Source: Halotia branconii CENA392 (GTDB taxonomy: Bacteria; Cyanobacteriota; Cyanobacteriia; Cyanobacteriales; Nostocaceae). Taken from it: a stretch of DNA of 64,000 bases. The stretch is from positions 3,575,455 to 3,639,454 of the forward strand of contig NZ_CP124543.1 in assembly GCF_029953635.1 (NCBI RefSeq), read 5' to 3'. The stretch's first letter is position 1; each line of letters begins with the position of its first letter. Positions 26,554 to 34,532 of the stretch are shown in pieces. Under the pieces are notes generated by a model. The model was not told the DNA's origin. It did not search any database and saw only the letters and a list, made by a program, of their open reading frames with translations. Both the position numbers and the translations under genes were made by a program.

Positions 26554-27686
26554 AGCGCGTTGGTGTAATTGGTGGTGGGCAACTTGCCTGGATGATGGGG
26601 GATGCCGCAAAAAAGTTAGGGGTAAAATTGGTAGTGCAGACTCCTAGTAAAGATGACCCTGCTGTATCCATTGCTCACGACAAGGTTTTTGCCGCAGTTG
26701 ATGATGTCATTGCTACTGAGGTTTTAGCAACCAAAAGCGATGTCATCACCTTTGAAAATGAATTTGTGAATTTAGCTGCTTTATCTGTTCTAGCTGGGCA
26801 AGGTGTATGCTTTCGTCCTAGTTTGGGGGCTTTGGCTCCTCTTTTAGATAAATATCATCAACGTTGCTATTTACGTGATTTAAAACTACCTGTTCCCCAA
26901 TTTTTTGCCTTGGAACCACAGGAAGATATTGCATTTAAGGTAGAACATTTAAATTTTCCCCTAGTTCTCAAATCCCGCCGTCATGGCTATGACGGACAAG
27001 GTACTTTTATCATCCAGAATTTAGCTACTTTGCAGCAAAAGCTAAATTCCAGCAACTTAACTTTGTTTTTAATCGAGGAATTTGTACCCTTTACCAGAGA
27101 ACTAGCAATAATTGCGGCTCGTTCTGTAGCAGGTGAGATTGTGACTTACCCAGTGGTAGAAACCCAGCAAGAACAACAAGTGTGTAGACGAGTGATTGCC
27201 CCAGCAGATATTACACCCAATCAAGCAGCAGAAATAGAGGCGATCGCCCATACTTTACTCAATAGCTTGCAAGCAGTAGGAGTTTTCGGCATTGAGTTAT
27301 TTCTGACTCATGACGGTAAGGTGTTAGTTAATGAAATTGCTCCTCGTACCCATAATTCTGGGCATTTTTCCCTGGATGCTTGTGAAACATCTCAGTTTGA
27401 ACAACACTTAAGAGCCGTTTGTGGTTTGCCTTTGGGTAGTCCCGCTTTACAATGTGCTAGTGCTGTGATGGTTAACCTCTTGGGATATGAAAACTCTCAT
27501 AGTGACTACCACAGCCAACGCCAACAACTAGCAGCGATTCCCCGCGCTTTTGTTCACTGGTATGGAAAAACAACATCCCGTCCTGGGCGTAAGTTGGCAC
27601 ACGTTACTGTTTTGCTAGATGATCAAAACCAAGATACCGCAAGTGCCATCGCTCATAATATAGAATCTATCTGGTATCCCAGCTAA
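26550..27686 (+). CDS. purK: N5-carboxyaminoimidazole ribonucleotide synthase
   Basis: About 378 residues. PurK uses ATP and bicarbonate to carboxylate AIR in purine synthesis. The N-terminal GVIGGGQLAWMMGDAAKKLG is the family signature. The ATP-grasp domain follows with VLKSRRHGYDGQGT, LIEEFVPFTRELA and the metal-binding VNEIAPRTHNSGH. Two ATGs are possible, 26544 and 26550. The second forms an ATGA overlap with the pentapeptide gene stop and is preferred. A 6S RNA gene follows directly, an arrangement I recall from other cyanobacteria. Firm assignment. Confidence 0.93.
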   Translation: MKRVGVIGGGQLAWMMGDAAKKLGVKLVVQTPSKDDPAVSIAHDKVFAAVDDVIATEVLATKSDVITFENEFVNLAALSVLAGQGVCFRPSLGALAPLLDKYHQRCYLRDLKLPVPQFFALEPQEDIAFKVEHLNFPLVLKSRRHGYDGQGTFIIQNLATLQQKLNSSNLTLFLIEEFVPFTRELAIIAARSVAGEIVTYPVVETQQEQQVCRRVIAPADITPNQAAEIEAIAHTLLNSLQAVGVFGIELFLTHDGKVLVNEIAPRTHNSGHFSLDACETSQFEQHLRAVCGLPLGSPALQCASAVMVNLLGYENSHSDYHSQRQQLAAIPRAFVHWYGKTTSRPGRKLAHVTVLLDDQNQDTASAIAHNIESIWYPS

Positions 27687-27734
27687 ATTCGTGCTTAATT
27701 TCTGATCTTGAACACACAACCTGTTTTAGAAAGC

Positions 27735-27740
27735 TATAAT
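27735..27740 (+). promoter_or_regulatory. -10 box of the 6S RNA candidate
   Basis: A perfect TATAAT lies about 50 bp after the purK stop and about 7 nt before the expected RNA 5' end. No good -35 hexamer is at standard spacing (a TTGAAC is 21 nt upstream of the box). Confidence 0.45.
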
Positions 27741-27746
27741 GAGTTA

Positions 27747-27929
27747 GTTGCACTGCGACGTTGGTGACTGCCATCAAGTTTTTTGATCTATGTCTTTAAA
27801 GAAAAGGGAGCTAAATATTTCTCGTGGCAGTAGACCGGGCATGTACCCGGAAACTTTAAACGTAGAACATCGGTTCCCACCTGGTTTAACCAGGTCATAA
27901 ACTTAGGTAAAACGGCGTTGCGGTGAACT
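27747..27929 (+). ncRNA. ssaA: 6S RNA candidate (SsaA/SsrS-like)
   Basis: A ~183-nt non-coding stretch right after purK, the position I recall for cyanobacterial 6S RNA. CACTGCGACG (27751-27760) pairs with CGTTGCGGTG (27916-27925) through G-U wobbles as the closing stem. The interior holds small hairpins CCGGGCATGTACCCGG and ACCTGGTTTAACCAGGT, and a long irregular rod is plausible. It is bounded by a TATAAT box and an intrinsic terminator at 27940-27979. 6S RNA binds RNA polymerase holoenzyme as a promoter mimic. Ends are estimated. Confidence 0.75.
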
Positions 27930-27939
27930 CAAAATTATC

Positions 27940-27979
27940 AAGCTCCCAGATTTAGCAAGAACTTGGGAGCTTATTTTTT
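27940..27979 (+). terminator. Intrinsic terminator of the 6S RNA candidate
   Basis: A 9-bp stem AAGCTCCCA / TGGGAGCTT with a 15-nt loop is followed by TATTTTTT. Confidence 0.8.
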
Positions 27980-28192
27980 GGACGTATGTGAAGCAGGGGA
28001 GCAGCACTTCGACTACGCTCAGTGACCGGAGCAGAGGAGAAAATAATATCTATAGCTCCATGCCCCATGCCCCATGCCCAATGCCCAATGCCCAAAAAAA
28101 AACAAAATCTGTATAGGTTGATTCTAAATTAGCGATCGTTCGGAGTTAAGATAACAAAAATTACATTAAATTGTGGTTAAAGCTACAAAAAA
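27980..28192. repeat. Dispersed repeats upstream of the M16 peptidase gene
   Basis: A CACTTCGACTACGCTCAGTG module lies at about 28006-28030, and CCCCATG/CCCAATG heptamers at about 28059-28094. The remaining ~100 bp are AT-rich and hold the promoter. Confidence 0.65.
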
Positions 28193-29461
28193 TTGTCACA
28201 AAAACAAATTACTAATACCGTGTTTCCAGCCTCGGTTCTCCGACTAGACAGTGGTTTAACATTTATTCATCAACAAATTCCCACTACTCCTGTAGTTGTG
28301 GCTGATGTTTGGGTGCGTGCTGGAGTAACCCTTGAGCCTGAACCTTGGTTTGGCATGGCTCACTTTTTAGAACACATGATTTTTAAAGGTACAGCAAAAC
28401 TAGCCCCTGGCGTGTTCGATTACAAAATTGAAAACGGGGGTGGTGTAAGTAATGCAGCCACAAGCTACGATTATGCTCATTACTCTTTAACTACAGCTGC
28501 TCCTTATTTAGCAGATACGCTACCCCATTTAGGAGAATTATTGCTAAATGCGGCAATTCCAGATGATGAATTTATCCGCGAACGAGATGTGGTACTTGAG
28601 GAAATCCGTTCTTGTAATGATGATCCCGATTGGATAGGATTTCAAGCCCTTAATAAAAGCATTTATCAACACCATCCTTATGGGCGTTCTGTGTTGGGTA
28701 CTGAAAAAGAACTGATGCAGCAGTCACCAGAAGCTATGCGCTGTTTTCATCGCACTCATTATCAACCGGAAAATATGACAGTAGTGATTGCGGGGGGAAT
28801 TGCCCAACAGCAAGCTTGGGAGTTGGTAAATTGCTCATTTGTTGATTTTGCCGAACGCTCTAATTGTCCACCATCTCCAAAGGTGGTAGAGCCAGTTATC
28901 ACTGGGATTTGTCGTCAAGAACTGTGTTTACCTCGCTTAGAGCAAGCACGGCTAATGATGGCATGGGTTGTCCCAGGAGTAGAACAGCTGCGAACTGCTT
29001 ATGGTTTAGATATATTGTCAGTATTATTGGCAGAAGGGCGGACTTCGCGTTTAGTGCGCGATTTGCGAGAAGAATTGCAATTGGTACACGGAATTTATAG
29101 TAATTTTTCTTTACAGAGAGAATCAAGTTTATTTACTATTACTGCTTGGTTAGAGCCAGAAAACTTAGAGCAAGTTGAGTACTTAATTCTGACTCATTTA
29201 GATAATTTGCAAAATCAAGGAATTAATGAACAGGAACTTGTGCGTACACGCAGATTACTTTGTAATGAGTACGCTTTTTCTACAGAAACGCCAAATCAGC
29301 TGACTGGTCTTTATGGTTACTACAATACCATTGCCCAAGCTGAATTAGCTGTGGCATATCCTCATCAAATTCAATCATTAAATGCTCAAGAACTGCAACA
29401 ATTAGCTAAACAGTATCTTTCACCGCAGAATTACGCGGTTACTATACTTAAACCCTGTTAG
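28193..29461 (+). CDS. M16 zinc peptidase, catalytic subunit
   Basis: A 422-residue processing-peptidase-like protein. The inverted zinc motif HFLEH is complete (His57, Glu60, His61), with a downstream acidic ligand region RERDVVLEE (about 130-138). The C-terminal half has the substrate-binding R/Y-type region (SVLLAEGRTSRLVRDLREE). The best start is a TTG at 28193; a GTG at 28220 would remove nine residues. The neighbour at 29718 encodes a second M16 protein lacking the motif, so the two probably form a heterodimer, as in mitochondrial processing peptidase and other bacterial M16B pairs. The substrate is unknown. Confidence 0.88.
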   Translation: MSQKQITNTVFPASVLRLDSGLTFIHQQIPTTPVVVADVWVRAGVTLEPEPWFGMAHFLEHMIFKGTAKLAPGVFDYKIENGGGVSNAATSYDYAHYSLTTAAPYLADTLPHLGELLLNAAIPDDEFIRERDVVLEEIRSCNDDPDWIGFQALNKSIYQHHPYGRSVLGTEKELMQQSPEAMRCFHRTHYQPENMTVVIAGGIAQQQAWELVNCSFVDFAERSNCPPSPKVVEPVITGICRQELCLPRLEQARLMMAWVVPGVEQLRTAYGLDILSVLLAEGRTSRLVRDLREELQLVHGIYSNFSLQRESSLFTITAWLEPENLEQVEYLILTHLDNLQNQGINEQELVRTRRLLCNEYAFSTETPNQLTGLYGYYNTIAQAELAVAYPHQIQSLNAQELQQLAKQYLSPQNYAVTILKPC

Positions 29462-29717
29462 TCAGTGGTCAGTTGCTATAAGCAGCCGTCATGAACTGCA
29501 TACACTAGAACGAATGAAAATTATTTTCCTCTTTGTGTCTTGGTGCGGGCAGTCCGTTCAAGTCGGGAAACCCGCCCACACGGCTGCCCTCGTCTCTGTG
29601 GTTAAAAATTTTTCACCACTAAGGCACAAAGGCACAAAATTTTTTCCAGTCAAGGTGAACATGCCTTCTGACAACTGACAACTGACTTTTAACAACTAAC
29701 AACTCATAATTTAAATC
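29462..29717. repeat. Repeat-filled spacer between the M16 genes
   Basis: Contains a GTCAGTG heptamer start, a GCGGGCAGTCCGTTCAAG / CCCGCCCACACGGCTGCCC inverted block, a CACCACTAAGGCACAAAGG module and a CAACTGAC/CAACTAA array at 29667-29705 that runs up to the next gene. No coding capacity. Confidence 0.7.
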
Positions 29718-30989
29718 GTGAATCCTTCCCTATCTCACTTCCCTATCCATCGCACTGTCTTGAATAATGGCATTGTATTACTGGTAGCAGAAAATCCGGC
29801 TGCGGATATTATTGCAGCGCGAGTTTTTATCCGTGCTGGTAGTTGTCATGAACAACCAGGACAGGCGGGTTTAGCCCATTTGCTGTCAGCAGTCATGACA
29901 AAGGGATGTGATGGACTTTCGAGCTTAGAAATTGCTGAACAAGTTGAATCTACAGGGGCAAGTTTGAGTGCAGATGCCGCTACTGATTATTTTTTGCTGT
30001 CGTTGAAGACGGTAACATCTGACTTTGCAGAGATTTTAGCATTAGCAGGACGGATTTTGCGATCGCCGACATTTCCTGAAGCTCAAGTTGAACTAGAACG
30101 ACGTTTGACACTACAAAATATTCGCTCCCAACAAGAGCAGCCGTTTACTATTGCCTTTGAACAAATGCGGCAGGCAATGTACCAAAATCATCCCTACGCT
30201 ATGTCCGTGTTAGGTAATGAAGCCACAGTGAACCGCTTAACCCGTAGCGATTTAGTAGAATATCACCAAACTTATTTTCGTCCAGATAATGTAGTAATTA
30301 GTATTGCTGGACGTGTAACACTAGCTGACGCAGTAGCACTAGTAGAACAAGTGTTTGGTGATTGGCAAGCTCCCACCCAAGCGCTGCCAACAATTACTTT
30401 ACCTGAGATTCAAGTGTCACCGCAGCACCAATTAAAACCTATACAAACGCAGCAATCAATCGTCATGCTGGGTTATTTGGGTTCATCAGTCATGTCTGTT
30501 GATTATGCTCCACTAAAGTTGTTATCTACTTATCTCGGCAATGGGCTTTCTAGCCGCTTGTTTGTAGAATTACGAGAAAAGCGGGGTTTAGCTTACGAAG
30601 TCTCCGCATTTTACCCCACACGGCTGTATCAGGGGTCATTTGTCGTGTACATGGGTACAGCACCAGAAAATACCAGTATCGGTTTGAACGGATTACGCAA
30701 AGAAGTAGAGCTAATCTGTACTACAGAAGTATCAGAAGACGCACTGCAAGCTGCTAAAAACAAAATCCTGGGGCAGTATGCCTTGGGTAAACAAACGAAC
30801 GGCCAAATTGCTCAAATCTACGGTTGGTATGAAACTTTGGGTTTAGGAATTAATTTTGATAGTGAGTTTCAAGAGTTGATTACATCGGTGAATGCCCAAG
30901 ATGCAAAGGCAGCCGCTGCTCGATATTTACAGGAACCTTATTTGTCTTTAGTTGGTCAAGAAGAAGCAATTAATAGGGCGCTGGCGTAA
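29718..30989 (+). CDS. M16 peptidase-like protein, non-catalytic subunit
   Basis: A 423-residue M16 fold protein. The zinc motif is broken: His54-Leu-Leu-Ser57-Ala58 replaces HXXEH, so it should not bind zinc or cleave peptides. The C-terminal half keeps the Gly-rich loop and the LSSRLFVELREKRGLAYEVSAF segment, which in the regulatory subunits of such dimers helps hold substrate. The start is GTG at 29718, directly after a heptamer repeat array. It pairs with the catalytic gene 256 bp upstream. The missing residues are seen; the heterodimer is inferred from family knowledge. Confidence 0.88.
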   Translation: MNPSLSHFPIHRTVLNNGIVLLVAENPAADIIAARVFIRAGSCHEQPGQAGLAHLLSAVMTKGCDGLSSLEIAEQVESTGASLSADAATDYFLLSLKTVTSDFAEILALAGRILRSPTFPEAQVELERRLTLQNIRSQQEQPFTIAFEQMRQAMYQNHPYAMSVLGNEATVNRLTRSDLVEYHQTYFRPDNVVISIAGRVTLADAVALVEQVFGDWQAPTQALPTITLPEIQVSPQHQLKPIQTQQSIVMLGYLGSSVMSVDYAPLKLLSTYLGNGLSSRLFVELREKRGLAYEVSAFYPTRLYQGSFVVYMGTAPENTSIGLNGLRKEVELICTTEVSEDALQAAKNKILGQYALGKQTNGQIAQIYGWYETLGLGINFDSEFQELITSVNAQDAKAAAARYLQEPYLSLVGQEEAINRALA

Positions 30990-31058
30990 GTAATTTACGT
31001 GCGATCGCCATCATCCGGGGTGTACTATTAGCATCAGAAGATTCTGGGAACAAATTCC

Positions 31059-31955
31059 ATGAAAGGCAGCCTGACAGCAAGTATCTTGAATTACTTAGAG
31101 TTACCGAAAACAACTCGCCTTTTAAAGGCAAGTCGGCTTTCTTGGTTACTTTTGTTTGCTTCTATATCTGTGCTAATTGCCTCCTGGGCTGTAGTATCAA
31201 TTGCTGCAACACAAAAAGTTGCCCAAGTCAATGTCGTAGATAGCATCAATCGTCCTACCCTCAAAGTTGGTAGTCAAGGAGAACGTGTATCAGAACTGCA
31301 AGCAGCTCTCAAGCTTTTGGGATTTTATTCAGGTGAAGTAGATAGTAATTATGACGAGGATACGGCCAAAGCTGTTTCTCGATTTAAGCAGGCAGTCGGC
31401 TTGAATCCAGATGGTGTTGTTGATGCTGCTACTTGGCAAAAACTGTTTCCTTATCAGCCAACAACGACAACCGTTTCTTCATCTAATTCCCCAACTAACT
31501 CTGCATCTAACTTGACACCCAAGTTTCCTGTGCCAACTCCAACAGCTACAACTAAACCTGAGCCAAAACCTGCCAATAAAAAACCCCCTACAACTCAAGT
31601 ACCAACCAAACCTGCGGCAAAACCTGCTAATAAAAAACCCCCTACAACTCAAAGTACAAAAAAAACGCCTCCACGACCGTCAACAAATACGCGTACTAGT
31701 CAAATCGCTGGCGTTCAATACACTTCAGAAGGATGGCCAATTTTACGTGTAGGGATGAATAATGCAGAAGTGACCAAGTTGCAACAGCGATTGCAAAAGC
31801 TGGGGTTTTTAAATGGTAGTGTAGATGGAGACTTTGGCCCCACAACCGAAGCAGCAGTAAAAGCTGCACAAAAACGCTATGGACTAGAGCCTGATGGCGT
31901 AGTTGGAGGTGCGACTTGGGAAGTTTTATTGCGGCGATCGCCCCAAGGGCGTTAA
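31059..31955 (+). CDS. Membrane-anchored protein with two peptidoglycan-binding domains
   Basis: A 298-residue protein. A transmembrane or signal-anchor segment (about 29-50) precedes a PG_binding_1 domain (about 65-128, LKVGSQGERVSELQAALKLLGFY), a repetitive Pro/Lys/Thr linker (about 150-215, with KPANKKPPTTQ twice) and a second PG_binding_1 domain (about 228-292, LRVGMNNAEVTKLQQRLQKLGF). No catalytic domain is fused. It likely sits in the inner membrane and binds the cell wall. The linker repeat is visible in DNA as an imperfect tandem. Confidence 0.86.
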   Translation: MKGSLTASILNYLELPKTTRLLKASRLSWLLLFASISVLIASWAVVSIAATQKVAQVNVVDSINRPTLKVGSQGERVSELQAALKLLGFYSGEVDSNYDEDTAKAVSRFKQAVGLNPDGVVDAATWQKLFPYQPTTTTVSSSNSPTNSASNLTPKFPVPTPTATTKPEPKPANKKPPTTQVPTKPAAKPANKKPPTTQSTKKTPPRPSTNTRTSQIAGVQYTSEGWPILRVGMNNAEVTKLQQRLQKLGFLNGSVDGDFGPTTEAAVKAAQKRYGLEPDGVVGGATWEVLLRRSPQGR

Positions 31956-32000
31956 TTAACTAGTAAGTTAAAAGTTGCGAGAATGTCTCTAAAATAGCTC

Positions 32001-32354
32001 ATGAAAAACTTTCTACTAACTTGGCTGGCAACGGCGGTGGCTTTGCTCATTACCGCTAGTATTGTTCCGGGATTTTATGTCAAAAATTTTATCGCTGCTT
32101 TAGTTGCTGCTATTGTCATCGGGCTAGTAAATGCATTTATTCGCCCAATTTTAGCTATTTTGACCTTTCCCATTACCTTACTCACGTTGGGTTTATTTAC
32201 ATTGGTCATTAATGCTTTAACTCTTTGGTTAGCAAGCGCCCTTACTCCTGGTTATGGTTTTGAGATTCGAGGATTTCTACCTGCTTTGTTGGGATCAATC
32301 GTACTAGCAATTGTTTCTAGTGTGATTAACTATTTTGCCAGAGTGATTGATTGA
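32001..32354 (+). CDS. Phage holin family 4 / DUF (PF04020-type) membrane protein
   Basis: A 117-residue, very hydrophobic protein with four predicted helices and the family-type segment GLVNAFIRPILAILTFPITLLTLGLFTLVINALTL. The family is widespread in chromosomes and is not tied to prophage; no phage genes are nearby. Function unknown. It lies 45 bp after the peptidoglycan-binding gene in the same direction, so they may be co-transcribed. Confidence 0.82.
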   Translation: MKNFLLTWLATAVALLITASIVPGFYVKNFIAALVAAIVIGLVNAFIRPILAILTFPITLLTLGLFTLVINALTLWLASALTPGYGFEIRGFLPALLGSIVLAIVSSVINYFARVID

Positions 32355-32469
32355 AAGCATGGGGCATGGGGCATTGGGGAAAGAACTGTCTTTTTGTCTT
32401 CCCCTGCTTCCCCTGCTTCCTCTGCCTCCCCTGCCTCCCCTGCTTTCTCTGCCTCCCCTGCTCCCCTAC
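32355..32469. repeat. Pyrimidine-rich array (CCCCTGCTTCCCCTGC type)
   Basis: Tandem CCCCTGC(T/C)TC units with CATGGGG heptamers at the left edge. This is the same purine-rich array (other strand) that fills MITE-like elements A, B and D, here without clear termini. It separates two convergent genes. Confidence 0.75.
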
Positions 32470-32931
32470 TTATCCGAACCGGATTGCAACAGCTAGTGTT
32501 ATTGTTCCTAGTTGCTCCCGCAAGCGGAAAATTTGTTTAGGAACCAATAATTTTACTTTTAACTTCTGCTTTCCTATAACATCAGGAGGGAAGCTAGAGG
32601 CTGCAAGAATAGCAGCAGCCTCTGCTACGCTTGGTGTACCTACTTTTTCGTTAGTGATTTTATTAGGGTTGGGTACACAAACAGTAGAAAGAATTGACGC
32701 TGCAAAGGTTTTTAAGGGTAAATTGCCTAGACGACAAAGTTCTATTAACCCGACTTCTGAAGCTTTAGTTTCAATGGTAGCAAAACCTGCGATCGCACTT
32801 TGGTCAAGTTGATTTTCTTGAAACACCTGCTCAATTGCCGCTGCTATCAACTCCTGCGAACTGCCTCTTTGACAACCAATCCCCACCCATAAATTCTTTA
32901 GCTGCTGCTTTGGAGGATTTTTTCCATTCAC
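32470..32931 (-). CDS. Stand-alone CobE / CbiG C-terminal domain protein
   Basis: A 153-residue protein equal to the C-terminal domain of CbiG (CobE), the precorrin-5A-related cobalamin-biosynthesis fold. It shows the family start WVGIGCQRGSS, a central AGFATIETKASEVGLIELC and the loop VGTPSVAEAAAI. In many bacteria this domain is fused in CbiG; here it is alone, as in organisms carrying CobE. No other corrin-ring gene is adjacent. Other cobalamin-related loci in the window are the cbiMNQO transporter and its riboswitch. The stop lies right at the edge of a pyrimidine-rich repeat. Confidence 0.82.
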   Translation of the reverse strand: MNGKNPPKQQLKNLWVGIGCQRGSSQELIAAAIEQVFQENQLDQSAIAGFATIETKASEVGLIELCRLGNLPLKTFAASILSTVCVPNPNKITNEKVGTPSVAEAAAILAASSFPPDVIGKQKLKVKLLVPKQIFRLREQLGTITLAVAIRFG

Positions 32932-33303
32932 TGAGCTTGTTTACAGTTGCATTACGAACTTAAAATTACCTAAAAATGTGAAATTAATTGAGTCTTTTTT
33001 GGCAGTTTACTATGATACCTGAAAACTGATCTTTATAATACTGTTCCTAGAAATAAAAACTTATATATTAAGCATATCTAGCACAGTAGGAAATACCGAG
33101 GGGGAGGCGAGGTAAAAGTTAAAAAGAATTTCTTTCTTTATTTTGGCTTTTTTGGTATCTTTGAAGCCCAAGGATTTTACCTTCTCTACCTCGGTCTTTC
33201 AATTTTTAAACTCTCCGCCGTAGCAAGTTCACAACAGCTACGACGGAGTTTTGCTTTGTTCACGAGAGCGTAACATTTTCGATAAATTAATAGTATCCAA
33301 GCA
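32932..33303. other. Intergenic region with inverted-repeat element and hairpin
   Basis: No gene. Positions 33095-33195 form a ~101-bp element with inverted ends built on ACCGAGG and AGGTAAAA; I could not define a duplication at its borders. A strong hairpin follows at 33208-33252. Confidence 0.5.
33208..33252. terminator. Hairpin downstream of the 91-residue gene
   Basis: CGTAGC pairs with GCTACG and, after a small bulge, AAACTC pairs with GAGTTT. A T-run follows on the plus side and a UUUAAAAAUU tail on the minus side. It is about 50 bp past the stop of the leftward gene at 33304. Confidence 0.5.
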
Positions 33304-33579
33304 TTAAGAGTTATTCTGAATACTACTCACACAAAATTTAATATGAGAGCGAATAGCTCGCTCATAAACTACAGTTTGTTCTCTGCGTACTCCTACAGGT
33401 TGATATATCAAATTAATTTCGGGAAATTCGCACCAAGACATTAAAAAAACGTCTTTGGCTGGTGTAATAATTTCATAATTATTTTCTTGCTTCCTCTTTT
33501 TGAGTCGACAATTATTTAGTTGTAGTTTTTCTCTCAACAGTTTTTCAAATTCTGGAATCAAAGTTGAAGTTGTATTCAT
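33304..33579 (-). CDS. Small hypothetical protein
   Basis: A 91-residue protein I do not recognise. The N-terminal helix is charged (FEKLLREKLQLNNCRLKKRK), and later segments look like alternating strands (YEIITPAKDVFLMSWCEF, INLIYQPVGVRREQTVVYERA). Three Cys are present. There is no signal peptide. It lies alone with a hairpin downstream. Composition supports a real gene; function unknown. Confidence 0.5.
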   Translation of the reverse strand: MNTTSTLIPEFEKLLREKLQLNNCRLKKRKQENNYEIITPAKDVFLMSWCEFPEINLIYQPVGVRREQTVVYERAIRSHIKFCVSSIQNNS

Positions 33580-34056
33580 AGTTTCTACAATTTTAATTGT
33601 ATTAGTTCAACAAACAGAGAAATCTTGTTTGGTTTTTGAAAAGCTGGACAGGCAAAGCCATCCATTACAATGATTAGAGCCGAGCTATACTTAGCAGGAC
33701 TCTAGTTAGAAGGTTTTTCAGAATTTGAGTTTAACTTCTCTTTGTCAGAGTAACAGAAAACAGCCGATTATAATTAAGTTTGTTACAGCCTGATCCTAAT
33801 CTGTACTTTATGTTTGCCTTAAAGTCGGAGGCTGTAAAATTAGTTTAAAATTATGGATTTACTAAGCTGCAAAGCTCTGTTATTGTTCTATTCCAGATTA
33901 AATAAGCCTGTATTTACTGCTCAATCAAGATCAGAGGCTACATTAGTACATTTATACCGATGAATGTTAAGTTAAAACACCAGATGTTGTTGCTGATAGT
34001 GGTGTTATAACGCTTATCGTTTTAGTGAGGTACGTACATCTCGTTGAGTTCAGGGA

Positions 34057-34166
34057 CTAGGAGCTAGGGGCTAGGGGTTAGTGGCTATGTACCTTGATCT
34101 ATCAGGGAGATGAATCGAAACATGACATCTAGGAGCTAGGGGCTAGGGGTTAGTGGCTGTGTACCT
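34057..34166. repeat. Direct repeat pair of the CTAGGAGCTAGGGGC type
   Basis: Two ~38-bp copies (34057-34095 and 34129-34166) differ at only a base or two. Each consists of short CTAGGGG units followed by TTAGTGGCT and TGTACCT. Confidence 0.85.
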
Positions 34167-34194
34167 CATGTAATTGAGAACTTCTATATCTATT

Positions 34195-34287
34195 ATGATT
34201 GACACAATTTTAATTCCTGCTGAAGCAAAGCCTGAGAAAGATAATACTGTATTGTGGAGCAGCGATTATTTAGTTGCTGCTCCATAA
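34195..34287 (+). CDS. Candidate 30-residue small ORF upstream of the radical SAM gene
   Basis: The ORF starts ATG at 34195 and stops TAA at 34285-34287. The peptide begins MIDTILIPAEAKPEKD and ends DYLVAAP. Its last codons lie on an inverted repeat (GGAGCAGC / GCTGCTCC, 34257-34283). There is no clear ribosome-binding site, and 245 bp separate it from the radical SAM gene. It could be a leader peptide, a modified-peptide precursor, or chance. Confidence 0.22.
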   Translation: MIDTILIPAEAKPEKDNTVLWSSDYLVAAP

Positions 34288-34532
34288 ATGTCTAAATATA
34301 TTTACTAAGGTATATTTACACATCTGACTATTTCAGCTAACAATAAATCTATCTCAGAAGTTTGCCTTTGTTCTGATCGGGCTAGCTTTTTGATATGGAG
34401 CAAGTGTAGCAAAATATAAATTTAGGAACCCATTGCAGAGACTGAGATACACGGACTGATAAGCAAATTCAAGTTTAGTTATTTGATGCATTTGCTCATA
34501 CCAAAGTAAACCAACATTGCACACAGGATTTT

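Larger units (their letters stand above)
33580..34532. other. 950-bp gap with repeats and one candidate short ORF
   Basis: The region is AT-rich. Two direct repeats (34057-34095, 34129-34166) built on CTAGGAGCTAGGGGC end in GTACCT and stand near inverted GAGGTAC. A 30-codon ORF is at 34195-34287. The promoter of the radical SAM gene must lie in 34300-34530. Nothing else is supportable. Confidence 0.5.

Noticed and set aside
32001-32354. Prophage holin
   Set aside because: The family is chromosomal and widespread in bacteria, and no phage genes are nearby.
32351-32812. Plus-strand open frame rich in Cys/Leu/Pro
   Set aside because: It begins in the pyrimidine-rich repeat and then runs antisense to the CobE-like gene, whose conserved motifs decide the strand.
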